Shown here: positions 1-8,215 of the stretch, in pieces | Position numbering within the stretch: position 1 is the first letter of the stretch | How the letters are laid out: every line of letters begins with the position of its first letter | Origin: RI-283 sp964487925 | Lineage (GTDB): Bacteria > Pseudomonadota > Gammaproteobacteria > SZUA-140 | Reading direction: 5' to 3' | Assembly (NCBI GenBank): GCA_964487925.1 | Contig: CAZASZ010000008.1 | Span: forward strand, 1-50,904 | Length of the DNA stretch: 50,904 nt | Made by a program: the position numbers and the translations under genes | The notes under the pieces: model-generated | Databases searched by the model: none | The model's input: the letters and a program-made list of their open reading frames with translations, nothing else | What the model was told of the DNA's origin: nothing

Positions 1-3
1 TCA

Positions 4-435
4 ATGTTTCTCTGGCCGGTACGTGTCTATTACGAGGATACGGACAGTGGCGGGGTCGTCTATTATGCCAACTATCTGCGCTTTCTAGAGCGTGCCCGGA
101 CAGAGTTTCTGCGTAGTCTGGGGTTTGAGCAGGACCGTCTCGCCGAGGAGGATGGCGCGATCTTCGTCGTGCGTTCACTCAATATAGACTATCTGCGGCC
201 GGCATGTTTCAATGATCGGCTGATGGTGTCGGCCATACCCGAGGAACTAAGCGGAGCCGGCCTGCGGTTTTCCCAGCGGATCTGGCGGTCGGACGACATG
301 CCAAAGCCATCTGAATATTCCAATTTGTCTGAGACACCGTGCCTCTGTCGGGCCGAGGTCAGGGTCGTGTGCCTTGATCGGGGGACCATGCGTCCTCGAC
401 GCCTGCCAAGGACCATGAAGGAGATCCTGGAGTGA
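4..435 (+). CDS. ybgC: Tol-Pal-associated acyl-CoA thioesterase YbgC
   Basis: A 143-residue hotdog-fold thioesterase that hydrolyses acyl-CoA thioesters in the cytoplasm at the inner membrane. The N-terminus carries the family signature YYEDTDSGGVVYYANY with the catalytic Asp at about residue 14, followed by the conserved ERARTEFLR helix. Length is close to the E. coli protein (about 134 residues). It is the first gene of the Tol-Pal operon and its TGA overlaps the GTG start of tolQ by four bases, implying translational coupling. The ATG lies three bases from the window edge, so its ribosome binding site cannot be seen. Identity is secure from motif and context. Confidence 0.95.
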   Translation: MFLWPVRVYYEDTDSGGVVYYANYLRFLERARTEFLRSLGFEQDRLAEEDGAIFVVRSLNIDYLRPACFNDRLMVSAIPEELSGAGLRFSQRIWRSDDMPKPSEYSNLSETPCLCRAEVRVVCLDRGTMRPRRLPRTMKEILE

Positions 436-1109
436 ATGCCAATCTGTCCATCTTGCATCTAGTGACGAGTGCAAGTATCCCGGTTCAGTTGATCCTGCTA
501 TTGCTACTGGCGTCGTCGGTGGCCTCGTGGACACTGATCCTGCGCAAGTGGCGGGAACTCAAGCAGGCGCGTTGGGCCATGGATCAGTTCGAGGGTGATT
601 TCTGGTCCGGTGGCGACCTCAATGCACTCTATGACCGGCTCACCGGCACGGTCGAGGCCGATCTCTGTGGCGGCGCAATCTTCGTGGCGGGTTACAAACG
701 CCTTCAGGACGATGGCGGCCCGCTTCGTCATGCCCATGCCGAGACCTTGGAGGATATCCGCCGGGCCATGCGAGTGGCGCTAAACAGGCAATCCGACCGG
801 TTCGAGACCCATTTAACCTTTCTGGCCACGGTCGGATCGATCAGCCCCTATGTCGGCCTGTTCGGGACGGTCTGGGGCATCATGAATGCCTTTATCTCCC
901 TTGGGAACATCAGTCAGGCGACCCTGGCCATGGTCGCGCCCGGCATCGCCGAGGCCTTGATCGCAACGGCCGTGGGTCTGTTCGCGGCAATCCCGGCCGT
1001 GGTTGCTTACAACCGATTCACCGACGACACTGAGCGCCTGCTCGGGCGTTGCGACAACTTCCTGGAGGAGTTCTCCGGGATTATCCAGAGACAGCTTCAG
1101 GGACATTGA
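432..1109 (+). CDS. tolQ: Tol-Pal system protein TolQ
   Basis: Inner-membrane proton-channel subunit of the Tol-Pal machine; with TolR it uses proton motive force to energise TolA during outer-membrane constriction. The 225 residues show three membrane segments (about 16-38, 130-155 and 168-195) and the MotA/TolQ/ExbB core, including GLFGTVWGIMNAF and the pore-lining EALIATAVGLFAAIPA segment. The start is GTG overlapping the ybgC stop as GTGA; no later start preserves the first membrane helix. A second ExbB-like paralogue lies at 47117-47761 in an unrelated operon. Confidence 0.96.
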   Translation: MNANLSILHLVTSASIPVQLILLLLLASSVASWTLILRKWRELKQARWAMDQFEGDFWSGGDLNALYDRLTGTVEADLCGGAIFVAGYKRLQDDGGPLRHAHAETLEDIRRAMRVALNRQSDRFETHLTFLATVGSISPYVGLFGTVWGIMNAFISLGNISQATLAMVAPGIAEALIATAVGLFAAIPAVVAYNRFTDDTERLLGRCDNFLEEFSGIIQRQLQGH

Positions 1110-1155
1110 TGGCAAGTATTCAGCATAACCGAGTCCGACCGTCCGGAAGCTAAGT

Positions 1156-1587
1156 ATGAGAAGGAGACCCCACCGCAGACCCATCTCGGCCATCAACGTC
1201 GTGCCTTATATCGACGTCATGCTGGTCCTGCTCGTAATCTTTATGATTACCGCGCCGTTGCTGACTCAAGGCGTCAAGATCGACCTGCCCAAGGCCGCAG
1301 CCAACGCCATACCTGAAACCAAGGAGCCCCTGGTCGTGACTATCGACGCGGATGGACGCTTCTACCTGAGTGTCGGTGATGGCCAGGAGACCGGCGTCTC
1401 AAGCGAGGTATTGACCTCACGGGTCTCGACGGTCCTGCGTCATCGTCCCGATACCCCGGTCATGGTGCGCGGCGATCAGCATGTCGACTATGGCAAGGTC
1501 GTCAGGCTGATGAGTTTGTTGCAAGACGCAGGCGCACCCAGTGTCGGGATGCTGACCGAGCCGCCCGCACAGAGGGGAAGGCGTTGA
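1156..1587 (+). CDS. tolR: Tol-Pal system protein TolR
   Basis: ExbD/TolR-family partner of TolQ, with one N-terminal membrane helix and a periplasmic domain. The 143 residues begin with a basic stretch and then INVVPYIDVMLVLLVIFM, in which Asp20 is the protonatable residue required for energy transduction. The gap from tolQ is 46 bases, unusual in an otherwise overlapping operon. An ATG overlapping the tolQ stop (position 1109) reads only 14 codons in another frame, so the ATG at 1156 is chosen although its ribosome binding site is poor. An N-terminal sequencing or assembly slip cannot be excluded. Confidence 0.93.
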   Translation: MRRRPHRRPISAINVVPYIDVMLVLLVIFMITAPLLTQGVKIDLPKAAANAIPETKEPLVVTIDADGRFYLSVGDGQETGVSSEVLTSRVSTVLRHRPDTPVMVRGDQHVDYGKVVRLMSLLQDAGAPSVGMLTEPPAQRGRR

Positions 1588-1634
1588 GCCAATTTTGCGT
1601 GGGTTCGATCGCAATCACGGTGAGGGCTTAATCC

Positions 1635-2504
1635 ATGGCGCGCGTTCGTCCCTCCCGGGATATCACGATTGCCATCGCCATACACGCGATCTTGTTTCTT
1701 CTGCTGGTAGTCAGTATCGATTGGTCGAGCGACCGGACCCCGGGTGGTAGCGCAGAGGAAGAGCAGATCGTCAAGGCCACGGTTGTCGATGACGCGCGTC
1801 TGAAGGCAGAGGAAACCCGTCGCAAGGCAGCCGCCGAAAAGGCCGCGGCCGAACGCAAGCGCAAAGAGGCGATTCGGCGTAAGGCCAACGAGAAGAAGGC
1901 TGCGGAAGCGCGTAAGCGGAAAGAACAGGCCAAGCGCAAGGCTGCAGAGAAGAAGTTGGCCGCCCAGCGCAAGCATCAAAAGGAAGTGGCCCTCAAGGCC
2001 GCCCGGGAAAAGGCGGCTGCCGAGAAAGTGGCCGCCGAAAAGGCGGTCGCCGAAGCGCTCGCGCGCGAGGAAGCAGCCCGCAAGGCTGCCGAGAAAAAGG
2101 CCGCTGAAGAACGCCGCAAGCAAGTGGAGGCGGAGCGCAAGGCTGCTGAAGAAAAGGCCCTGCAAGAGCAGTTGCAGGCCGAAGAGACCCAACTCGCGGC
2201 CCGGCGCGCAGAGAAGGTGCGTTCGATCCTGGGTCACTATCGCATGTTGATTCGTCAGAAGATCGAGCGTAAGTGGTTACGGCCCCCTTCCAGCCAGGGA
2301 CGACTTTCCTGTATCGTGAGGGTTCGCCCAGCGCCTGACGGTGGCGTCATGAGCGCCCGTATCGAGGTAGGGAGTGGTGATGCCCTGTTTGACAGGTCGG
2401 TGGTCAACGCGGTTTACAAGGCCTCTCCGTTGCCCTTGCCAGACGACCGTGGGCTCTATGACGAGTTTCGTGACCTGGAAATTAAGTTTGATCCCGAGGA
2501 CTAA
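1635..2504 (+). CDS. tolA: Cell envelope integrity protein TolA
   Basis: A 289-residue inner-membrane protein that spans the periplasm and links the TolQR motor to Pal and TolB. It has one N-terminal membrane helix (about residues 10-27, rich in Ile and Leu), then a long Ala/Lys/Glu coiled coil with KAAAEKAAAE-like repeats (about 55-195), and a C-terminal TonB-like domain (about 200-289) containing YRMLIRQKIERKW and the FDRSVVNAVYKASPLP element. Domain order and length match TolA. The repetitive centre makes exact length prone to assembly error. Confidence 0.95.
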   Translation: MARVRPSRDITIAIAIHAILFLLLVVSIDWSSDRTPGGSAEEEQIVKATVVDDARLKAEETRRKAAAEKAAAERKRKEAIRRKANEKKAAEARKRKEQAKRKAAEKKLAAQRKHQKEVALKAAREKAAAEKVAAEKAVAEALAREEAARKAAEKKAAEERRKQVEAERKAAEEKALQEQLQAEETQLAARRAEKVRSILGHYRMLIRQKIERKWLRPPSSQGRLSCIVRVRPAPDGGVMSARIEVGSGDALFDRSVVNAVYKASPLPLPDDRGLYDEFRDLEIKFDPED

Positions 2505-2507
2505 GGT

Positions 2508-3958
2508 TTGACTAAGGTTTTTCGCATACTGTTTATATTCCTGCTGACGGTCCCCATGCCTTGGGCAAATGCAGCGCTGACGATCGAGATTACTCAGGGA
2601 GTCGAAGGCGCGCAGCCGATCGCCGTGGTGCCCTTTGAATGGGAGGGCGACTCAGGCCAGCCCCCGGAGGACATCGGTGGCATCATTATGTCGGACCTAC
2701 AGCGCAGCGGACGCTTCAGCCCTGTCCCAGTGGACGATATGTTGTCGCAACCCCACAGTGGACGGGATATCCATTTCGCCGACTGGCGTCTGCTNNNNNN
2801 NNNNNNNNNNNNNNNNNNNNNNNNNNNNNNNNNNNNNNNNNNNNNNNNNNNNNNNNNNNNNNNNNNNNNNNNNNNNNNNNNNNNNNNNNNNNNNTGTTGT
2901 CGCAACCCCACAGTGGACGGGATATCCATTTCGCCGACTGGCGTCTGCTAGGTACCGAGAGCATCGTCGTCGGGAACATGAAGCCCTCGGGCGGTGGCTA
3001 TGCCATCCAATTTCAGCTCTTCGACGTCTTTCGCCGGACCCAACTGGCCGGTTTCAGTTTCCGCTCCAATCGGGCGAATCTACGTCAGACCGCGCATAAG
3101 ATCAGCGACCTGATCTACGAGACCTTGCTCGGCGAGACAGGCGCTTTCGCCACTCAAATCGCCTACGTGACGGAGGCCCGCAATGGTAAGGATCGCCACT
3201 ATGAGCTCCAGGTTGCCGATTCGGATGGCCTCAATTCGCGTCGGATACTGAGTTCCGATGAGCCCTTGTTATCGCCGGCCTGGTCTCCCGATGGGCGCCG
3301 ATTGGCCTATGTCTCCTTCGAAAACGGACGCTCGATGCTCTACGCCCAAACCGTCGAGAGCGGCGCCCGGCAGCAGATCGCCGCCTACAAAGGTATCAAT
3401 GGCGCCCCGGCCTGGTCGCCCGACGGCCGTTATCTGGCCGCCACGCTGTCGAAGGATGGCAATCCGGAAATCTACATCATCTCGCTCGAGTCCCAGGTCC
3501 TGCGTCGGATCACGCGCAGCTATGCTATCGATACCGAGCCCGCGTGGTCGCCCGACGGTCGCTCCATCGTTTTCACCTCGGATCGTGGTGGGCGACCCCA
3601 GATCTATCGTTATGACATCCCGTCCGCCAAGGTCAGTCGTGTGACCTTCGAGGGCACCTATAACGCAAGGGCCTCGTATTCCCCAGATGGCCGCATGCTG
3701 GTCATGGTCCATAGCGAAAACGGAAAGTATGAGATCGCTACCATGGAGTTGGCCAATTCGGCCATGCAGATACTGACCGACGGCAGTCTGGACGAGTCAC
3801 CGAGTTTTGCGCCAAACGGCAGCATGGTGATCTATGCGACAGAAGATAAAGGGCGCGGCGTGTTGGCCGAGGTCTCGGTGGACGGCAGGGTCCGGCAGCG
3901 TTTGTCCCAAGAGGGCGAGGATGCACGTGAACCCAGTTGGTCGCCTTACTACCAATAA
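2508..3958 (+). CDS. tolB: Tol-Pal system beta-propeller protein TolB (interrupted by an assembly gap)
   Basis: Periplasmic TolB, which binds Pal and TolA. A TTG start four bases after the tolA stop gives a signal peptide ending PWANA; later starts would lose it. The C-terminal beta-propeller shows repeated AWSPDGR/ SYSPDGR motifs. The frame appears to shift across a run of 100 N at 2795-2894, but the 55 bases before the gap (2740-2794) are identical to the 55 bases after it (2895-2949). Removing the N run and one copy (155 bases) restores a single frame of 1296 bases, or 431 residues, the normal TolB length, reading through DWRLLGTES. The gene is therefore inferred to be intact in the organism. 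Confidence 0.95.
2740..2949. repeat. 55-bp duplicated contig ends flanking a 100-N scaffold gap
   Basis: Positions 2740-2794 and 2895-2949 are identical over 55 bases and flank exactly 100 N (2795-2894). This is the pattern left when a scaffolder inserts a default gap between contigs whose ends still overlap by the assembly k-mer. Collapsing it gives an in-frame tolB. It is an assembly artefact, not a biological repeat. Confidence 0.93.
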
Positions 3959-3975
3959 CCTGAAAGAGAGGCTTC

Positions 3976-4557
3976 ATGAAGAACCGAATTTCAATACTGA
4001 GTGTCATCCTGGTCGCAACCCTGCTTTCCGCATGCGAGACCATGCCTGAAAGGGGGCCGGAGTCGGCTCTACCGGAGGTTGGGGTAGCGGGTGGCGGTGA
4101 GGGTGGTGCAGGCGCTACAGGAGGCGCTGAGACCGGGGGCGCTTCAGGCGCGGAGTCCTTTGGCGCTTCCAATACGACTGTCGAAGGTCAAGCCATCATC
4201 AGCAATCCGCTTGAGGACCCCGCGAGCCCGCTCTCTCAGCGAACGTTCTACTTCGATTTCGATCGCAGTGCGCTCCGGTCCGATGACCGACCCGTGATCA
4301 TGGCCCATGCCGAATATCTTGTCGATCACCCAAGCGTTCACGTCACGTTGGCCGGATATACGGATGAGCGGGGTTCGCGGGAATACAATCTCGCACTCGG
4401 TGAGCAGCGGGCCAAATCGGTGTCCGATCTGTTATTGCTACAGGGTGTGGGTCAGAATCAGGTCAATGTGGTCAGCTACGGCGAGGAGCGTCCTGACGCA
4501 CTGGGCCATGACGAGGAGTCGTGGCAACAGAACAGAAAAGTCGTCATCGTCTACTAA
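3976..4557 (+). CDS. pal: Peptidoglycan-associated lipoprotein Pal
   Basis: Outer-membrane lipoprotein that binds peptidoglycan and TolB. The 193-residue precursor has a lipobox LLSAC (Cys20), a Gly/Ala/Glu-rich linker (about 30-60) and a C-terminal OmpA-like domain (about 90-193). The domain includes FDFDRSALR, the diaminopimelate-binding region around AGYTDERGSREYN, and the NRKVVIVY end. It lies 17 bases after tolB, preceded by GAAAGAGAGGC as ribosome binding site. The low-complexity linker is longer than in E. coli Pal. Confidence 0.96.
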   Translation: MKNRISILSVILVATLLSACETMPERGPESALPEVGVAGGGEGGAGATGGAETGGASGAESFGASNTTVEGQAIISNPLEDPASPLSQRTFYFDFDRSALRSDDRPVIMAHAEYLVDHPSVHVTLAGYTDERGSREYNLALGEQRAKSVSDLLLLQGVGQNQVNVVSYGEERPDALGHDEESWQQNRKVVIVY

Positions 4558-4575
4558 GTCTGAGGTGACCGGATC

Positions 4576-5562
4576 ATGAATAATAGAGTCTTTCAAATAT
4601 TGCTCATCGGCCTTGTTGCCTGTCCGGTGTTCATCGCTCAAGCGGATGATCTGCCGCCGGTGATCGATACGCCGGGGATTGGCGCCGCACCACCGACTAT
4701 GGATGGTCGAGCGACACAGCCGGTGAGGCGTCAAACCGCAGTCCCGGAAAAGCAGGATGTCGAGTCGCGACTGTCGCGCCTGGAACGCGTCCTGGCGAGC
4801 GGCACTCTCGTGAACATGTCCCTCAAGTTGGACTCAGTACAAGACGAGGTTCAGCACATGCGGGGCGGCGGCGAAGAGCTAGCCCATGAGGTTGAAGCGA
4901 TCAAGAGGCGGCAACGCGACCTCTATCTGGATATCGATCGTCGCCTGACGGAAATCGAGACCGCGCTCAAAAACCTGCAGCAGACCGCTACGCCTTCGAC
5001 AGGTGGCAATGCCTCATCCAAGGGGATTTCAGGGTCTCAGGCAGTTGCATCTGGCGCCCTTACAAGTAAGCAGCCTTCCGCTAGTGCGGCGCCTGCCATA
5101 GTCGCAGTGCCGGCGCCGACATCCTCTGCTACTACCGCTACGGCAGCTGAGCCCGTGAAGGCGAACGTCTCGCCGTTGGAGGAACAGTCCGACTACGAGG
5201 CCGCGCTCGCTATCCTGCGTAGTGGCGACTATGAGAATGCCCAACAGGCCTTCAGCAAGTTCGTCGAGACCTATCCCCAGGGGGCCTTTGCCGACAATGC
5301 CTATTATTGGCAGGGCGAGGCCAACTACGTTATGCGGCGCTACAAGGATGCCATCGCGTCTTTCAACAAGGTCCTGACCTTGTTTCCGGACAGCGCCAAG
5401 GTGCCGGCAGCTCTGCTCAAGACAGGCTTCAGTCACTATAGCTTGAAGCAGTGGAACAAAGCTCGCGAGGTCCTGGAAAAGGTCAAGACCCAGTATCCGC
5501 AGGGCTCGGTCGCGCAACTGGCGGAGAAGCGGCTGCACCGTATGAAGATCGAGGGACACTAG
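4576..5562 (+). CDS. cpoB: Cell division coordinator CpoB (YbgF)
   Basis: Periplasmic TPR protein that coordinates Tol-Pal constriction with septal peptidoglycan synthesis. The 328 residues contain a signal peptide ending FIAQA, an N-terminal coiled coil (about 50-135, SRLSRLERVL and following), an Ala/Ser/Thr-rich linker (about 140-200) and three C-terminal TPR-like repeats (about 205-325), including SDYEAALAILRSGDYENAQQ and FPDSAKVPAALLKTGFS. Its position immediately after pal is diagnostic. The linker is longer than usual and low in complexity. Confidence 0.94.
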   Translation: MNNRVFQILLIGLVACPVFIAQADDLPPVIDTPGIGAAPPTMDGRATQPVRRQTAVPEKQDVESRLSRLERVLASGTLVNMSLKLDSVQDEVQHMRGGGEELAHEVEAIKRRQRDLYLDIDRRLTEIETALKNLQQTATPSTGGNASSKGISGSQAVASGALTSKQPSASAAPAIVAVPAPTSSATTATAAEPVKANVSPLEEQSDYEAALAILRSGDYENAQQAFSKFVETYPQGAFADNAYYWQGEANYVMRRYKDAIASFNKVLTLFPDSAKVPAALLKTGFSHYSLKQWNKAREVLEKVKTQYPQGSVAQLAEKRLHRMKIEGH

Positions 5563-5564
5563 CC

Positions 5565-6254
5565 CTGACGTCTCATATCGACCGGCCGTCCCCCGGCCAA
5601 GCAGGCAGACCGGACAAACCGCTCTCGATCACCGAGATTTTCTATTCCCTGCAGGGCGAGGCCCGGCATAGCGGCTATCCGACGGTCTTCGTACGCCTAA
5701 CCGGCTGCCCTTTGCGCTGCGGCTATTGCGACACGGCTTATGCCTTCCACGGCGGCGAACACATGACCTTGGCCGCAATTCTCGACCGTGTGGCCGAATA
5801 CGACTGCACCCGCGTCACCGTGACCGGCGGCGAGCCGCTCGCGCAACGTGGTTGTCTCAAGCTCCTGACCGCGCTCTGCGACGCTGGCTATCTGGTCTCT
5901 CTAGAGACCAGTGGCGCCCTGGATATGCGGGCGGTCGATCCCAGAGTCATGCGTGTCATGGACTGGAAGACGCCAGGCTCGGGAGAGGACTCCCGTAACT
6001 GTTTGGAGAATATCGAGGCGCTGGTCCCCAACGATCAGGTCAAGTTCGTGCTCTGCGGTCGAGCCGACTATGATTGGGCTCGTGACGAGCTTATACGACA
6101 CGATTTACCGCGACGTTGCGAGGTTCTGTTTTCTCCGGTACAAGGCCAGTTGAATCCAACTGATCTGGCCGAGTGGATCCTCGCCGACCGCCTAGAAGTC
6201 CGCATGCAGATCCAACTACACAAGCTCCTCTGGGGCAACGAACCTGGGCGATAG
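5565..6254 (+). CDS. queE: 7-carboxy-7-deazaguanine synthase QueE
   Basis: Radical SAM enzyme that converts 6-carboxytetrahydropterin to 7-carboxy-7-deazaguanine in queuosine biosynthesis. It shows the family start ITEIFYSLQGE, the [4Fe-4S]-binding GCPLRCGYCDTAYAF (CX3CX2C), and the VTVTGGEPL SAM-binding strand. The start is uncertain: no ATG, GTG or TTG lies between the cpoB stop and the conserved ITEIF. The in-frame CTG at 5565 is the nearest candidate; the in-frame GTG at 5451 would overlap cpoB by 112 bases with no homology to support it. queC follows two bases after the stop. Confidence 0.92.
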   Translation: MTSHIDRPSPGQAGRPDKPLSITEIFYSLQGEARHSGYPTVFVRLTGCPLRCGYCDTAYAFHGGEHMTLAAILDRVAEYDCTRVTVTGGEPLAQRGCLKLLTALCDAGYLVSLETSGALDMRAVDPRVMRVMDWKTPGSGEDSRNCLENIEALVPNDQVKFVLCGRADYDWARDELIRHDLPRRCEVLFSPVQGQLNPTDLAEWILADRLEVRMQIQLHKLLWGNEPGR

Positions 6255-6256
6255 AG

Positions 6257-6976
6257 ATGACGGACGTAAAAACCGAAGCACAGCCGGAACGGGCCGTCGT
6301 CTTGCTCTCGGGCGGTCTGGATTCAGCCACCACCCTCGCGATGGCGCACGCCCAGGGCCTTGAATGTTATGCGCTGAGCTTTAACTATGGCCAACGTCAC
6401 GACGCCGAACTCAATGCGGCCAATCGAGTTGCCGAATATCTGGGTGTCATCGAACATCGCGTCGTATTCCTGCCGGGTCTGGGGGCCATCGGCGGATCGG
6501 CCTTAACCGACCGCACGATCGCCGTACCCAGCGGTGGGGTGGAGGAGGGCATACCCGTCACCTACGTCCCCGCCCGCAACACACTGTTTCTCTCCTTCGC
6601 CCTGGCCTGGGCCGAGGTCCTGACCGCGCGCCACATCTTCATCGGTGTCAACGCCGTCGACTATTCCGGTTATCCTGACTGCCGGCCCGAATTCATCAAA
6701 GCCTTCACCCGCATGGCCAATCTGGCCACCAAGGCCGCCGTCCAGGGGACCACCATGGAGATCCACGCCCCCTTGATCCATCTCAGCAAGGCCGAGATTA
6801 TCCGCGAAGGCACCCGTCTCGGCGTAGATTACCGTATGACGGTATCGTGCTATAACGCCAGCTCAGACGGACACGCCTGCGGGGTTTGTGACTCCTGCCG
6901 GTTGCGGGCCACGGGATTTCGGGAGGCGGGTATGGAAGATCCTACGCGATACGTCTTGCCATCCTGCTCACAATGA
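6257..6976 (+). CDS. queC: 7-cyano-7-deazaguanine synthase QueC
   Basis: ATP-dependent enzyme that converts 7-carboxy-7-deazaguanine and ammonia to preQ0, the next step after QueE. The 239 residues contain the PP-loop SGGLDS (residues 18-23), the YVPARNTLFLS segment and the C-terminal zinc site CX(n)CGVCDSC (SCYNASSDGHACGVCDSC). The ATG at 6257, two bases after queE, gives the expected N-terminus; an upstream in-frame extension into queE is unlikely. Convergent with the integrase remnant downstream. Confidence 0.96.
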   Translation: MTDVKTEAQPERAVVLLSGGLDSATTLAMAHAQGLECYALSFNYGQRHDAELNAANRVAEYLGVIEHRVVFLPGLGAIGGSALTDRTIAVPSGGVEEGIPVTYVPARNTLFLSFALAWAEVLTARHIFIGVNAVDYSGYPDCRPEFIKAFTRMANLATKAAVQGTTMEIHAPLIHLSKAEIIREGTRLGVDYRMTVSCYNASSDGHACGVCDSCRLRATGFREAGMEDPTRYVLPSCSQ

Positions 6977-6996
6977 AACGAACCGCGCGAAACAAA

Positions 6997-7158
6997 TCAT
7001 AATTTTCCTAGACCACTCAATGGACTCTTGACTCCAAAGTCCCCCTGATTGAGTACATGGGTGTAGATCTCGGTCGTTTTTACGTCGCTATGGCCCAGTT
7101 GTTCCTGAACCGTGCGAATGTCCGCTCCCGATTGAAGCAGATGCGTGGTGAACGTTCT
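6997..7158 (-). pseudogene. Integron-integrase (IntI-type) C-terminal fragment
   Basis: Only the last 53 or so residues of a tyrosine recombinase remain: RTFTTHLLQSGADIRTVQ followed by EQLGHSDVKTTEIYTHVLNQ and GDFGVKSPL. The string LGH..VKTTxIYTHVLN, with the catalytic His and Tyr, plus the trailing GVKSPL, is characteristic of integron integrases rather than Xer or phage enzymes. Homology stops at the edge of the REP-like repeat at 7163, so the 5' part is lost and the gene is dead. No attI site or cassette array is recognisable beside it. Confidence 0.7.
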
Positions 7159-7162
7159 GGGA

Positions 7163-7242
7163 CAATAGGGGGCACGGTTTTCGGGGAGGGGTGTAACGAG
7201 ATGCAAAGTTTTTTGTGATAAACCGTGGTCTGTCCCCTATTA
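7163..7242. repeat. REP-like inverted pair (REPIN-like)
   Basis: Two related segments face each other: CAATAGGGGGCACGGTTT on the plus strand at 7163-7180, and TAATAGGGGACAG plus ACCACGGTTT on the minus strand at 7220-7242. They share AATAGGGG and CACGGTTT cores, an arrangement typical of REP doublets mobilised by REP-associated tyrosine transposases. A remnant of such a transposase lies about 40 bases downstream, which supports the call. Confidence 0.5.
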
Positions 7243-7282
7243 TTTTTCATCGTAACAGTAATTAATAGGAACTGATCAAGGG

Positions 7283-7489
7283 CTGACCGCGCATGAACGT
7301 AGGTTGGCATATGAAGGGTTTATAATGGCCTCTGCGCCTGATGGTGAGTGGGGGTTGATACGAGAAGCGGTGCAGCGCAATCAGCTGACAGGTAATGATC
7401 GCTTTATTGATGAGATAAACAAGGTGATCGGGAGGAGAGTTCAGAGAAGAGGGCCGGGCAGGCCAGCAGCAGGTGATGCAGAAAAATAA
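7283..7489 (+). pseudogene. REP-associated tyrosine transposase (RAYT), C-terminal remnant
   Basis: The frame ends with LTAHERRLAYEGFI, then REAVQRNQLTGNDRFIDEI and a GRRVQRRGPGRP tail. These are the family's C-terminal hallmarks (helix, TGxxRFxxEI, basic GRGRP end). The catalytic HUH and Tyr region that would lie upstream is missing, so the element cannot move itself. It sits beside the REP-like inverted pair at 7163-7242. Confidence 0.6.
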
Positions 7490-7559
7490 ATCTGTCACCT
7501 TTTCTGCCTGGCGCGCCTCCGGCGTCAGTTTAGGCGAGTCGTTATACGTGAAGGTAGGG

Positions 7560-7814
7560 TTAGTAGTGGTATCGGAGTTGAGCGATGAACATAGAGTCAT
7601 CGCTTACCTTGTAGACGAAGCGATGCTCATCATTGATGCGCCGAGACCAATAGCCAGATAGGGCATGTTTTAATGGTTCCGGTTTTCCGATACCTTCACA
7701 TGGAGAACGTCGCACAACTTTTATCAATAGATTTATACGCTTTAGAATTTTCTTGTCGGTTTTTTGCCAGTAAAGGTAGTCATTCCACGCGTGCTCCGAG
7801 AATATGAGTTTCAC
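7560..7814 (-). CDS. yoeB: YoeB-family mRNA interferase toxin
   Basis: An 84-residue Txe/YoeB toxin, a ribosome-dependent mRNA endonuclease that stops translation when free of its antitoxin. The sequence shows the family N-terminus KLIFSEHAWNDYLYWQ, then KRINLLIKVV, GIGKPEPLKHALSGYWSRRI and the catalytic C-terminus with His-Arg (NDEHRFVYKV) and the RYHY end. It starts at a GTG that overlaps the antitoxin stop by four bases (GTGA), the usual coupling for this pair. Confidence 0.93.
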   Translation of the reverse strand: MKLIFSEHAWNDYLYWQKTDKKILKRINLLIKVVRRSPCEGIGKPEPLKHALSGYWSRRINDEHRFVYKVSDDSMFIAQLRYHY

Positions 7815-8062
7815 TCGTCCAAGCCCTTTTCGAGTCCTTTGCCTGCTTCGAGCTGGGAAATGGATTCAAAGAGCCGTTTGACGTTTTTTGGGCTTCGTAG
7901 CAGGTAGGTGGTTTCCTCGAGAGATTCATAGTCTTCGAGAGAGAGCATTACGACGGCGCCTTCACTTTTGCGTGTAATAACAATGGGTTCGTGGTCTTCA
8001 CAGACTTTTTCCATAGTTTTGGCTAGCGTGTTTCTAAGGGCGGTGTAGCTAAGTGCTTTCAT
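7811..8062 (-). CDS. yefM: YefM-family antitoxin
   Basis: An 83-residue Phd/YefM antitoxin that binds YoeB and, with it, represses the operon. The N-terminal DNA-binding part begins MKALSYTALRNTLAKTMEKV and continues with IVITRKSEGAVVMLSLEDYESLEET, the family signature. The C-terminal toxin-neutralising tail is acidic and Lys-rich. The ATG at 8062 is chosen because it matches the family start; an 18-residue upstream extension would run through the operator at 8081-8104. Confidence 0.93.
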   Translation of the reverse strand: MKALSYTALRNTLAKTMEKVCEDHEPIVITRKSEGAVVMLSLEDYESLEETTYLLRSPKNVKRLFESISQLEAGKGLEKGLDE

Positions 8063-8080
8063 GGCAAAAAACCTCATTAT

Positions 8081-8104
8081 CGTACATGTACGTAATAATG
8101 TACA
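8081..8104. promoter_or_regulatory. Predicted YefM-YoeB operator
   Basis: About 19 bases upstream of the yefM start lies a perfect 12-bp palindrome CGTACATGTACG (8081-8092), followed by TGTACA at 8099-8104. YefM in E. coli recognises palindromes with a TGTACA core, one long and one short, in the same position. This supports autoregulation of the toxin-antitoxin pair. Confidence 0.65.
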
Positions 8105-8215
8105 ATAGAAATTCACGTATAAGCAAGGCGCTGCACCTGTCCGCTCTCATTGAAATAACACCATTAATCTGGTCTTATCTAACGCTAGGTATCACACGCT
8201 CGTATTCTCGCGCCC

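Noticed and set aside
1109..1153. ATG overlapping the tolQ stop
   Set aside because: It reads only 14 codons before a stop in a frame different from TolR.
1488..2237. A 249-codon minus-strand Leu-rich frame
   Set aside because: Antisense to the Lys/Ala-rich tolA repeat; a composition artefact.
2740..2949. Genuine 55-bp tandem duplication in tolB
   Set aside because: The exact 100-N run and the perfect frame after collapsing point to an assembly artefact.
5451..5564. Upstream GTG start for queE
   Set aside because: It would overlap cpoB by 112 bases and add residues unlike QueE.
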